Assembly (NCBI GenBank): GCA_050331295.1
Contig: JBHJGZ010000004.1
Span: 62,001 to 126,000 of the forward strand
DNA: 64,000 bases
Direction: 5' to 3'
From: Kuafuiihalomonas sp050331295
GTDB lineage: Bacteria > Myxococcota > Kuafuiibacteriia > Kuafuiibacteriales > Kuafuiibacteriaceae
In this document: piece by piece, positions 53,601 to 60,770 of the stretch
How the letters are laid out: each line of letters begins with the position of its first letter
How positions within the stretch are numbered: position 1 is the stretch's first letter
The notes under the pieces: generated by a model
Database searches by the model: none
What the model was told of the DNA's origin: nothing
The model's input: only the letters and a program-made list of their open reading frames with translations
Position numbers and translations under genes: made by a program

Positions 53601-55216
53601 TTCGAGGTCAGCAGGCGGAGGTCGACACGTTGCGACGGCGGCTCCAGGAGGCTCAGTCGGAAGCCGCGGCTGCGACCCAGCGACAGAGCGAACTCGAAGC
53701 CCGGCAACGGGAGCTCGACCACGAGCTGCAAGGGGCGCGGGAGCAGATCGAGGAGATCCGGGCGGATCGTCGAGCCAGCGGAGCTGAGCTGGAGCGCTTG
53801 CGGATGCACCAAGCGGGACTGGAAAGCGCCCTCAGCCACATCGAAGAAGAACGGGACCGCCTTCGGGACGACGTCGCGGCGCTGAACGAACAGCACCAGT
53901 TGACGGATCGGGATTGGCAACGGACTCGATCCGAGCTGCAGACCCTCAAGGCGCGCCACGAGGATCAGGAGTTGGCCCATCAGGCCGCGCTCGAGGGTCT
54001 GGAGCAGGAACTCCGCCACGCCCGGGAAGAGCGCCTGGCGGCTCGGAGCGAGGCGGAACGTTCGGCTATCCGCGCCGACCTGGCCGAGGCTCGAGGCGCG
54101 ACGGCGACCCGAGAGCTGGAAGCGAGGCTGCAGGAGCTGGAAGCTCAGATGCGCGACGCGGATCAGCAGCTCACCACGGCTGTCGAGTCTGTCAAGGCGG
54201 CTCGGGAGGAACGGCAGGCCAAGCAGGGAGAGGTGGACCGCCTGGAGCGCCGGGCGCGAGAGCTGATGGCCGAGCTGGAAGCGTTGGAGCGAGATTCCAC
54301 GGAGAGGCTTCGGGACCGTGATGAGCACATCGAGTCCCTGGCGTCCGAGCTCAGACAGCTCCAGGAGCGACGCCATCAAGATGAAAGCGTCCGGCTTCGC
54401 AAAGCCTTGACGGCCCTCGGGGAGACGGAAGCCCGGGCCGACCGGGTCGCGCGGGAGCTCGAAGGCGTGCAACGGTCCTTGGACGAATCACGCCACAGCC
54501 GCGATGTTCAGATGAAGAACTTCGACGCAGTCCGTCGTGAACTGGAAAAGCAGGTTCGTGCCCATCGAGCGCAATCCGAGGAGCACGAGCGGCTCTTGCG
54601 GCAGGTCATGTCGGAGAAGAGCGAGCTGTCTCACGAGCTCCAATCCATGCGTCAACGTATCTTGCAGTCGGAACGAACGGTCGAGAGCCAGCGGCAGACC
54701 CTGACCGAGCTGGAACGTCGATTGACCGAGGGCCAGCGGGCCGAGGAACGTGCTTCCGCAGCCGACGAGAGACTGAGCGTCGTGGAGCGCGATCTGGCGG
54801 CAGCTCGGGCCGAATGCGACGAGGCCCGGGCCGAGGTCGGACGCCGTCTGAACGAGCTCCGCGCTCTGAAGGAGGAACTGGACGCGGAGCGGGAACGATC
54901 TCACCAACAAGCCAGTCAGCTCCGCGAGCTTCAGGAGGATAGCGGGGGCGGAGACTCCATCAAGCTTCGGCGGGCCATCGAACTTCGCGACTCCGAGATC
55001 AATCGGCTTCGGGCCGAGATCGAGACCCTCGCGGCGGAAAAGCAACGCCTCCGGATCTCGATGCAGACCTCGGAGCAGGATCAGGTGAAACTCGAACGTC
55101 GACTCGTCGAGCTCGAAGCGGCGCAGGACGAGCAGCAGCGGCGGATGGAACAGCTTCGGCGGGAACTCCAGGACAAAAACGACCGCCTTCGACGGCTTAC
55201 CCTGGACGCAGACTGA
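50627..55216 (+). CDS. Giant coiled-coil protein with N-terminal methyltransferase-like domain
   Basis: A 1,529-residue protein, the largest in the window. Residues 27-215 resemble a class I SAM methyltransferase: GRRVLDVGTRDARS (Asp32 of motif I kept, third Gly replaced), a MESGRLDFSDGRFDVVIVED stretch and HELRRVLSPDGV. After a Pro-rich spacer (about 285-305) almost all the rest is heptad-repeat coiled coil, rich in Glu, Arg, Ala and Leu, with few Pro. The C-terminus ends in a charged coil. It looks like a cytoskeletal or polarity scaffold with a pseudo-methyltransferase head. The next gene, an E1-like protein, begins 41 bp on. Start ATG 50627 (GTG 50603 possible). Confidence 0.82.
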   Translation: MNQLVPSTLRWSEFEPRLSLIESNLEGRRVLDVGTRDARSLMRLVSAGASQVIGVCPEPDRCTRRGQLPPAVDLVAMESGRLDFSDGRFDVVIVEDLATECSAQPRFLHELRRVLSPDGVALLAFEAAGRSWSGLLDEDGLPPTHDSERLTGQIEKLFQGVRLFVQTPFVGVSIHPEGEAPFSAGISLDPRRDREPPSHLLALVGVRGTLEAQHTLVELSFRDVREQSERRWARAEADRQRLIGALGLAKRALTKREASLRQLEQRLPRIRSAIQRLGADLPMPLPASTQVEPTPSEVPQTAALQARVRELEEELARVSEPPIHSSQVWEEAESRPPNEPASWAQSAELERRLEEKDQDLQELRARFEAFQASQQEAELRSTRTLESRLHEARAEHAAELAAERAQAERTAEAWAERLREKERELEARQADWAQRLHVARQEVDALQAQIAEQEGEGLREQLEAISRASDADRARLERALMEAQHESETVGARYEEARLHAETQKRELDRVAARLRQEEGDRRALEMAASHLSQEVQLLRSRCQSLREERDALGQTSEMLLEERDQATELAQRVSEVESELGRALGAIEVVTQQRDEARTLARNTAQRLEEIAEAKRDAEARAVSLKSDASDRIRQLEDALGAATTELESVKAERDLLSSRRQVDEPDITAKTEIAESRRDQERLQDLLSEMASARAEAEQALATALADKARAEAAAVDIQSARREHEVRVVLATSELVRLRTELARRLQVQRSLEAELSAVRAQEQSSQERERLQSALSDATQQAAYFREQAEQAQIQLSEQRLRTAALSTRAENLEEELRGAKMRAPVRIPAYADAEPTPDRVEARRAAESRAQILALQFELDEVKALQHLRTSAESHSGESAEVVGLRSALAEADDRAEAAQGHVRRLEKDVDSWRCLAEQLEAAASARDDELERLSTEIGRAFEDRSRAEGELNALQAELEHAQRLATQSADERETALRRAEALEAEVRGQQAEVDTLRRRLQEAQSEAAAATQRQSELEARQRELDHELQGAREQIEEIRADRRASGAELERLRMHQAGLESALSHIEEERDRLRDDVAALNEQHQLTDRDWQRTRSELQTLKARHEDQELAHQAALEGLEQELRHAREERLAARSEAERSAIRADLAEARGATATRELEARLQELEAQMRDADQQLTTAVESVKAAREERQAKQGEVDRLERRARELMAELEALERDSTERLRDRDEHIESLASELRQLQERRHQDESVRLRKALTALGETEARADRVARELEGVQRSLDESRHSRDVQMKNFDAVRRELEKQVRAHRAQSEEHERLLRQVMSEKSELSHELQSMRQRILQSERTVESQRQTLTELERRLTEGQRAEERASAADERLSVVERDLAAARAECDEARAEVGRRLNELRALKEELDAERERSHQQASQLRELQEDSGGGDSIKLRRAIELRDSEINRLRAEIETLAAEKQRLRISMQTSEQDQVKLERRLVELEAAQDEQQRRMEQLRRELQDKNDRLRRLTLDAD

Positions 55217-55226
55217 TTTCAGCGGC

Positions 55227-55258
55227 GCTCCGCCGGAGGGAGCACTACGCTCCTCCGG
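55227..55258 (+). promoter_or_regulatory. Two mutually exclusive hairpins over the E1-TusA start
   Basis: GGAGC (55239-55243) can pair with GCTCC upstream (55227-55231) or with GCTCC downstream (55249-55253). The second choice extends to a 10-bp stem (55233-55243 with 55249-55258, one bulged G) whose last base is the first base of the GTG start. Purines GGAGGGAG that could act as ribosome site lie inside the stem. Confidence 0.4.
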
Positions 55259-56181
55259 TGCGCGTCATGGTGATCGGGGCGGGGGGACTCGGATGCCCGG
55301 CCCTTCATAGCCTGGCTCTTCGAGGAGTCGAGCACGTCGGCATTTGGGACCCGGATCGAGTCGAGATCTCCAATCTCCACCGGCAGATACTTTATCGGAC
55401 CGCCGATGTCGGCCGAGCCAAAGCCGATGTGGCGGCCCGGCATCTCGGCCTTCGCTTTCCGGCGACCGAGTTCGAGCCCCGCGTCCAGGCGTTTACGTCG
55501 GGTCGGGCCCAGGAACTCGATTCGTACGACCTGATCCTGGACTGCACCGACCTTTTCGAGGTCAAGTTGGCGGTCAATGACGCTTGCGTTCGAGCGGGGC
55601 TGCCATTCGTTTTTGCCGCCGCTTCCAGCTGGAGCGGACAGGTCTTGCCCGTTCGACCGGGGCGGAACGCGTGCCTTCGCTGCCTCTTCGATCAGGGACT
55701 TCTTCCGGGTGTGGCGCCGAGTTGCGATGTGACCGGAGTGTTTGGACCGTTGCTCGGAATCGTGGCCGCGCACCAGGTCCGAGCCGGTCTTCGGATCCTG
55801 GCAGATCACGATGTTGGCGGGCAGCTCTGGATGTTCGACCGGGGAGACGAGTTCACCGCATCGGTGCGCCAGAATCCCGAGTGCCTGGCCTGCAGGTGGA
55901 GAAGAGAAGGCCCGACGACGGGTCCAATCCACCGCGGATTGACTCCGGACGGAAGCGACGCACCGGAGGTGGATCTCACGGCGCTGCGTTGCCCTCAGAC
56001 GTTCGTCGAGACTCGCCGACGTCTGGAGCGACTGCCGATGGGTGGAATGTTGTGGGTCGCCTTCTCAAGCGACGAATCAGCCCGAACCGTGCCGGCGTCT
56101 GCGGTTGCAGCCGGCCATCGGGTGCTGGCTCGTCGATCGGATGGTCAAACCCATCGGATATTGCTTCAGAGAGGGATCTGA
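55258..56181 (+). CDS. E1-like adenylyltransferase (ThiF/MoeB family) fused to a TusA domain
   Basis: A 307-residue fusion. Residues 1-215 form the E1 Rossmann core: MVIGAGGLGCP, DPDRVEISNLHRQILYRTADVGRAKA for ATP, active-site Cys156 in PSCDVTGVFGP and the zinc pairs Cys139/Cys142 and Cys209/Cys212. Residues 237-307 are a SirA/TusA domain with its persulfide Cys245 in ALRCPQTF. The protein starts right at the first Rossmann strand, so the helix with the RYxRQ motif that precedes it in MoeB/ThiF is absent; the next gene encodes that piece. It is expected to adenylate a carrier C-terminus and relay sulfur. GTG start. Confidence 0.9.
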   Translation: MRVMVIGAGGLGCPALHSLALRGVEHVGIWDPDRVEISNLHRQILYRTADVGRAKADVAARHLGLRFPATEFEPRVQAFTSGRAQELDSYDLILDCTDLFEVKLAVNDACVRAGLPFVFAAASSWSGQVLPVRPGRNACLRCLFDQGLLPGVAPSCDVTGVFGPLLGIVAAHQVRAGLRILADHDVGGQLWMFDRGDEFTASVRQNPECLACRWRREGPTTGPIHRGLTPDGSDAPEVDLTALRCPQTFVETRRRLERLPMGGMLWVAFSSDESARTVPASAVAAGHRVLARRSDGQTHRILLQRGI

Positions 56182-56183
56182 TC

Positions 56184-56546
56184 GTGCTGGAGCGATACGG
56201 TCGACAAGTTGTATTGCAAGGCTTCGGGCCGCACGGTCAGCGCGCGGTGTCCAACGCCGATGTGGTGTTGGCCGCAGAAGGTACTGCGGCCGAGATCTGC
56301 GCCCGATACTTGGCCGGAGCCGGGGTGGGACGGCTGGCGGTTCCGGAGGCTCTTCGAGCCGCATGCATCGAGCTGAACCCGGACGTGTCGATCCAAACCG
56401 GACCGAGCTCTGGTACCAGTACCGTGAACGGTCACCCGGTCGTACTGGTGGAACTGGACGACCCGGTCGAAAGCGGCGCGCGATGGGCATGGCTCATCCT
56501 TCGAACCATCCATCCGGGGCAAATGGAGCATCCAGGCCAGCCATGA
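56184..56546 (+). CDS. Small E1-like protein with RYGRQ segment and degenerate nucleotide site
   Basis: A 120-residue protein. It begins VLERYGRQVVLQGFGPHGQ, the N-terminal helix of MoeB/ThiF E1 enzymes, and continues with the first Rossmann strands (NADVVLAAEGTAAEICARYLAGAGVG). The glycine-rich ATP loop GAGGLG is replaced by AAEGTA (30-35), so it should not bind ATP well. In MoeB the arginine of the RYxRQ segment reaches the active site of the other subunit. I infer that this protein supplies that arginine to the E1-TusA enzyme, whose own segment is missing. GTG 56184 follows the previous stop by 2 nt; its stop overlaps the next start (ATGA). Confidence 0.75.
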   Translation: MLERYGRQVVLQGFGPHGQRAVSNADVVLAAEGTAAEICARYLAGAGVGRLAVPEALRAACIELNPDVSIQTGPSSGTSTVNGHPVVLVELDDPVESGARWAWLILRTIHPGQMEHPGQP

Positions 56547-57829
56547 GCCCTCATCCTTTGGGCTCGGCTGCTTCGCGCCGTCGGGTGATGAGCCGGATGA
56601 GACATCGGTTTCCAAACGAGGTCGTCTGGTTCGGCTTCGCGTCCACCGCATCCGCTTCAGGTCCGATCCGAACCTGGGTCGAAGTCGCCAATGCGGCTCC
56701 ATCACCCGAGGCGGCATTCGACGTTTCCGCTGCGGACCTGATCGGTGTGCTGGATCGTGCGCGGCGAGCCGGCTTTCGCTGGTGGGTGCTCGCCCACACC
56801 CACCCGAGAGGAATACCGGCCCTTTCGGACCGGGACCGCGCTGCTGCGCTCCTGGACGGCGCGCCGGCGTGGCCCCGCGTGGATTGGCTGGTGGTCGGAG
56901 CGGACGGATTCGGGCGTCTTCACCGGGCCGAGTCACGGTACGAAGCCGACGAATCCGTGGCGTTCGACCCTTCCGCCGCGTACGGTCTCGCCGTGAGCCC
57001 GGAGGAAAAGGAAGGTGCTCTTCGCCGAAAGCTGCGGTCGATGGGGCGCGTTGTGGTTGCCTACAGCGGCGGTGTCGACTCGGCCTATCTTGCTGCGGTG
57101 GCCCATCAAGAATTGGGTTCGAAGGCGTTGGCCCTCACGGCGCGGTCTCCGTCGCTGCCGAGAAGTGAGCTCGAAGCTGCAATCTCGCTTGCGCAGGCAT
57201 GGGGCTGGGCTCATCGAGTCGTCGATACCCACGAGATGAGGCGGCCCGGATATCGAGCCAATGGAACGGACAGGTGCTACCACTGCAAGACCGAGCTGTT
57301 TGATGCATCTGCGCTGATCGGAGAAGCGGAAGCAGCGACGGTGGTCGACGGGTTCAACGCTGACGACTTCAAGGACCATCGTCCCGGTCACCGTGCCGCG
57401 CGGGAGCATGGGGTTCAACATCCGCTGGCCGAAGTCGGAATGACCAAAGAAGAGATTCGACTTCGGTCACGAGCCATGGATCTTCCGACCTGGGACAAGC
57501 CTCAGTTGGCCTGTTTGGCCAGCCGCGTGCCCTACGGCATGGAGGTATCGGCGGACCGATTGGAGCGCATCGAGCAGATGGAGCATGCGCTCCGGCACCT
57601 GGGTTTCCGGGACCTGCGGGCGCGCTTGGTGAACCAAAACGACGATATGGTCCGGATCGAGCTGGGCCAAAAAGAGCTGCATCGTCTGGGCGACGACGTC
57701 GTTCGTGAGGCGGTCTTGGCGGCTGGGCGCTCGGCGGGATTTCGTCGCGTGACCTTGGACCTGGCTGGTTTTCGAAGTGGCAGCATGAATGACGACCTGA
57801 TTGCACTCGGCCGAATCCCCTCCGCGTGA
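56543..57829 (+). CDS. larE: JAMM metalloprotease fused to LarE-type ATP-dependent sulfur transferase
   Basis: A 428-residue fusion. Residues 1-150 are a JAB/JAMM domain: Glu25, His85, His87, Ser95 and Asp98 in AHTHPRGIPALSDRD form the zinc site that cleaves ubiquitin-like tails. Residues 155-428 are LarE: PP-loop SGGVDS (175-180), CYHCKTELF (Cys245, Cys248), FNADDFKDHRPG and ACLASRVPYG (Cys324). LarE installs sulfur in the nickel-pincer cofactor of lactate racemase, giving up its own Cys sulfur or, in three-Cys forms, using a [4Fe-4S] cluster. The three Cys here suggest the cluster type. LarB, LarC and LarA are not in the window. ATG overlaps the previous stop. Confidence 0.88.
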   Translation: MSPHPLGSAASRRRVMSRMRHRFPNEVVWFGFASTASASGPIRTWVEVANAAPSPEAAFDVSAADLIGVLDRARRAGFRWWVLAHTHPRGIPALSDRDRAAALLDGAPAWPRVDWLVVGADGFGRLHRAESRYEADESVAFDPSAAYGLAVSPEEKEGALRRKLRSMGRVVVAYSGGVDSAYLAAVAHQELGSKALALTARSPSLPRSELEAAISLAQAWGWAHRVVDTHEMRRPGYRANGTDRCYHCKTELFDASALIGEAEAATVVDGFNADDFKDHRPGHRAAREHGVQHPLAEVGMTKEEIRLRSRAMDLPTWDKPQLACLASRVPYGMEVSADRLERIEQMEHALRHLGFRDLRARLVNQNDDMVRIELGQKELHRLGDDVVREAVLAAGRSAGFRRVTLDLAGFRSGSMNDDLIALGRIPSA

Positions 57830-57864
57830 GCCGGGGACAATCCAGCTGCGACGAGCCGACGGTC

Positions 57865-57887
57865 GCCGCACCGGAACCCGGTGCGGC
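57865..57887 (+). terminator. Strong hairpin after the JAMM-LarE gene
   Basis: GCCGCACCGG and CCGGTGCGGC pair perfectly (10 bp) around an AAC loop, 35 bp past the stop. No U-tract follows, but it is the strongest hairpin in the window and probably marks the end of the coiled-coil/E1/LarE transcript. Confidence 0.6.
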
Positions 57888-57974
57888 AACCGGATTTCGG
57901 TAGCTTCTCTCGCGGAGGGCTCTACAACGCTCTGGCCCGAGCTTTGAAGACAGAGTCTGCATGAGCACCCGGAC

Positions 57975-58565
57975 GTGTCTTCGGTGGAGCAAGAAGGGCA
58001 GGTTGGATTGACGTGGCTTTCGTGTGGCCTCTTCGCCGCCGTGGCCATCGGCACGGCGCCCGGTGGTCCCGACGCATCAGCCCGCTTGATCCGGGACCTG
58101 ACGATGGGGCGCCTGGAATTGCCCTCCCTTCAGGAGGTCCAGGAAATGGTCCGGCGCAGGCGTCTCAGGCCTCGTTCTCCATCTGCGGCGGCTCGGCGCC
58201 GGGCGCTCTTGCCGGTTGTCAGGGGTCGGCTGGGAACCGACCTCGACTACGACGTCCGGGACGCGACGACCAGGACCGTGTCCGAAGCCCAGGCGTTCGG
58301 GGCCGACGTTCAGGTGACCTGGGACCTCCCGAGTTTACTCTTCAGCCCGTACGAAGTGGCGGCGCGGCGCGAAGCCGAGGTGGCGCGGAACCGGGAAAGG
58401 GCCGATGTCCAGCGCGCGACCGAGTTGTTCGTGGAGAGGGTTCGGCTGGCGCTCCGGCTGAGAGACTCCGCCTCCACCGAGCTTCGGCTGCAGGCCGTGC
58501 GGCTCGACGGACTGCTCTCGGCCGTGACCGATGGTGCATATCGTTTGCGTTCGCGGGGACCCTAG
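57975..58565 (+). CDS. Hypothetical periplasmic protein, TolC-like helical segment
   Basis: A 196-residue protein with an N-terminal hydrophobic signal (GLTWLSCGLFAAVAIG). The C-terminal ~110 residues include VTWDLPSLLFSPYEV then a long amphipathic helix rich in Arg and Ala (AARREAEVARNRERADVQRATELFVERVRLALRLRD), as in part of an outer-membrane efflux (OEP) fold. It is much shorter than a full TolC. The GTG start is chosen by signal position. The next start overlaps its TAG stop (TAGTG). Function unknown. Confidence 0.6.
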   Translation: MSSVEQEGQVGLTWLSCGLFAAVAIGTAPGGPDASARLIRDLTMGRLELPSLQEVQEMVRRRRLRPRSPSAAARRRALLPVVRGRLGTDLDYDVRDATTRTVSEAQAFGADVQVTWDLPSLLFSPYEVAARREAEVARNRERADVQRATELFVERVRLALRLRDSASTELRLQAVRLDGLLSAVTDGAYRLRSRGP

Positions 58566-59959
58566 TGACCGCACAGGCGGGCTGTCTCCTGCCCGAAGAC
58601 GCGCAGGACAGTCTGCAGATCCTGTCCCATCAGCCCCAGCGCCTGGAGCCGGACCAGGCCCTCGAGGTGATCTTGGACGAGGTTGTGGATGGTCTACCGG
58701 ACGGGCCCGGATTTCGCACGACACCGCCGGTGAGCTTCGAGTTGAGAGCCACTCCGGAAGCTCGGGTGTTCAGGATCCATCCACTCCCCGCATGGCCCGA
58801 AGGACGGATGGAGCTGGGTTTGGAGGACGGATGGTTCCGTCCCGACGGTCGGGCGTTCTCGGTGGACACCGCCACCGTCGGTTTCGAGGTGCGGGCCCCG
58901 CGTGAGCCCGTGGTGGTCCAGTTGCGAGGCCCCGTCGGACCGGCACCTCTGAACATCCGGGTTTTGGCCCTTCAAGCAGGAAGGCCCTGGCCCGAGGTCC
59001 CGAGCCTCGCCTTTCTTGCCGACGGCCAACGGTACCCAGCCCATGTCCTACAGCAGTGGGAATCGGAACTGCTGGTGGAGGTGCCGGCGTCCTGTCCGCC
59101 TCGGTGCCCGCCCAGGGAGCTGGTGGTGGAGTGGGATAGGGGAGAGCAGCTCTTCGTCCCCTTTGGTTCCGAGCCCGACCTCGATCCTCCGGAGGTCGCC
59201 TTGCGCTCGATCCGTCCCGACGCGCGATCGGTGACCCTGGATTTTGCGAGTGACGAGCCGGTCTGGGCCGAGCTCACGGTACAGGGGAGGACGGTCCCCC
59301 CGTCCGGTCCCTTACTCGGCCATCGAGGTCTCTCGGTGCAGCTCGGTCGTCCGGCTGACGGAACCGTACGAGTCGAAGGGGTTCTCACGGACTTGGCCGG
59401 TCAGAAAACCGCCATCGAACCCGTCGACGTCGACCTCCCCGAACCCGTTCGAGTTCGCATCAGCGAGATCGTGGCGACGCCCCTTCGCGATTGGAACGAC
59501 AGCGAGTCCGCCGGCGTACCCTTTGACGCCTGGCCGGGTTCCGGAGCCGTGACGGAAACCGATGAATGGGTGGAACTGATCAACGAAGGACACCAACCCA
59601 TCGATTTGGCGCGAACCCTCCTGGAGCTTCGCGCCATCGATGGAACGCCCAGCATCACCGAAATTCGATCCGCGCCCGGGCTGTATTTTGGTTCCTCGGG
59701 CAATCCTTCGGCGTGGGCGCCCGGGGAGGCGCTGGTGGTTCGACCCCGGGGAGCCCTCTCATCCACCGGGCTGTCCATCGAAGTGTGGTCCGGGCCCTAC
59801 CTACTCGACCGAGTGTTGCTGGGCGAGGGGGCGATGCATCCCGGTGGTTCACCACCGGACACACTTCACGAATCGGTGGCGTGGACCGGATTCGGGTTTC
59901 GTTGGTGCGAGCCTACGCCAGGCGACCCGAGGGCACCGGTGCGCTGTCGCGTCCCGTGA
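58565..59959 (+). CDS. Exported protein with lamin-tail domain
   Basis: Up to 464 residues from GTG 58565. The N-terminal half is beta-rich with Ig-like strands; residues about 300-460 form a lamin-tail domain (RISEIVATP..., DEWVELINEGHQPIDLARTLLEL), an Ig-like fold found in bacterial surface proteins and nucleases. A CPPRCPP motif sits mid-protein. From GTG 58565 the protein starts VTAQAGCLLPED without a hydrophobic region; the same frame upstream encodes RWCISFAFAGTLVTAQAGC, a good lipoprotein signal, but lacks a standard start codon. Confidence 0.72.
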   Translation: MTAQAGCLLPEDAQDSLQILSHQPQRLEPDQALEVILDEVVDGLPDGPGFRTTPPVSFELRATPEARVFRIHPLPAWPEGRMELGLEDGWFRPDGRAFSVDTATVGFEVRAPREPVVVQLRGPVGPAPLNIRVLALQAGRPWPEVPSLAFLADGQRYPAHVLQQWESELLVEVPASCPPRCPPRELVVEWDRGEQLFVPFGSEPDLDPPEVALRSIRPDARSVTLDFASDEPVWAELTVQGRTVPPSGPLLGHRGLSVQLGRPADGTVRVEGVLTDLAGQKTAIEPVDVDLPEPVRVRISEIVATPLRDWNDSESAGVPFDAWPGSGAVTETDEWVELINEGHQPIDLARTLLELRAIDGTPSITEIRSAPGLYFGSSGNPSAWAPGEALVVRPRGALSSTGLSIEVWSGPYLLDRVLLGEGAMHPGGSPPDTLHESVAWTGFGFRWCEPTPGDPRAPVRCRVP

Positions 59960-60017
59960 GGCGCGAGACCGAAGGGGTTACGAGCTCTGAATCCCCGTGA
60001 TACCTCTCCGAGGCTCG

Positions 60018-60770
60018 ATGGCGGGACACAGCAAGTGGAACAACATCAAGCGAAAGAAAGGCGCCGCGGATCAGCGACGCGGGCGCCTGTTCACGAAGCT
60101 CTCGAAAGAGATCATGGTGGCAGCGCGCCTGGGGGGAGGAGACCCGGCTGGAAATCCGAGACTCCGGCTCGCCATCGACGCGGCGCGCGGGCAGTCCATG
60201 CCCATGGACAACATCGTCCGCGCCGTAAAAAAGGGGACGGGCGAACTCGAAGGAGGACAGTTGGAGGAAGTGGTCTATGAGGGGTATGGACCGGGCGGCG
60301 TCGCCTTCATCCTCGAAGCTGCGACCGACAACACCACGCGAACCCTGAACGAGGTTCGGAACATCTTCGACAAGACCGGAGGGAGCTTCGCCAAGGTGGG
60401 CGCCGTGGCCTTCCTGTTTCAAAGACTCGGGATGATCCGCGTCCCCCAGGAACGCTACAGCGAGGAGGAGGTCGCGGAGGCGGCCATCGAGGCGGGCGCG
60501 GAAGACATTCGGGTCGAGGACGATGCCGTGGTCGTATACACCCAGGTCAGCGATTTTCATGCGGTTCAAACCGCTCTGGATAAGGCCGGTATTCAGCCGG
60601 AAATCACCGAGTTCACCATGGAACCCAGCACCTTGGTCGCATGCGACGAGGAGATGGCGAAAAGGAATCTCAAGCTTCTCGAGAAACTCGAAGACAATGA
60701 CGATGTGCAGAACGTGTGGACCAACATGGACATCCCGGACGATGTCTTGGGCCGGCTGGAACCGGCATGA
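60018..60770 (+). CDS. yebC: YebC/PmpR family protein
   Basis: A 250-residue protein starting MAGHSKWNNIKRKKGAADQRRG, the family hallmark. The second domain carries YEGYGPGGVAFILEAATDNTTRT. YebC proteins were annotated as regulators and newer work links them to translation of proline stretches. The ATG 60018 start matches the family. It sits before ruvC, as in many bacteria, and overlaps it by ATGA. Length is normal. Confidence 0.96.
   Translation: MAGHSKWNNIKRKKGAADQRRGRLFTKLSKEIMVAARLGGGDPAGNPRLRLAIDAARGQSMPMDNIVRAVKKGTGELEGGQLEEVVYEGYGPGGVAFILEAATDNTTRTLNEVRNIFDKTGGSFAKVGAVAFLFQRLGMIRVPQERYSEEEVAEAAIEAGAEDIRVEDDAVVVYTQVSDFHAVQTALDKAGIQPEITEFTMEPSTLVACDEEMAKRNLKLLEKLEDNDDVQNVWTNMDIPDDVLGRLEPA

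Noticed and set aside
52479..53885. A 468-codon frame within the giant coiled-coil gene
   Set aside because: It is an Arg/Ser/Pro-rich shadow of the Glu/Arg/Ala heptad coding; the main frame is uninterrupted for over 1,500 codons.
56042..56542. An in-frame extension upstream of the JAMM-LarE gene
   Set aside because: It is Arg/Gly/Ser-rich out-of-frame translation of the E1-like gene. ATG 56543 overlaps the preceding stop and precedes the JAMM fold.
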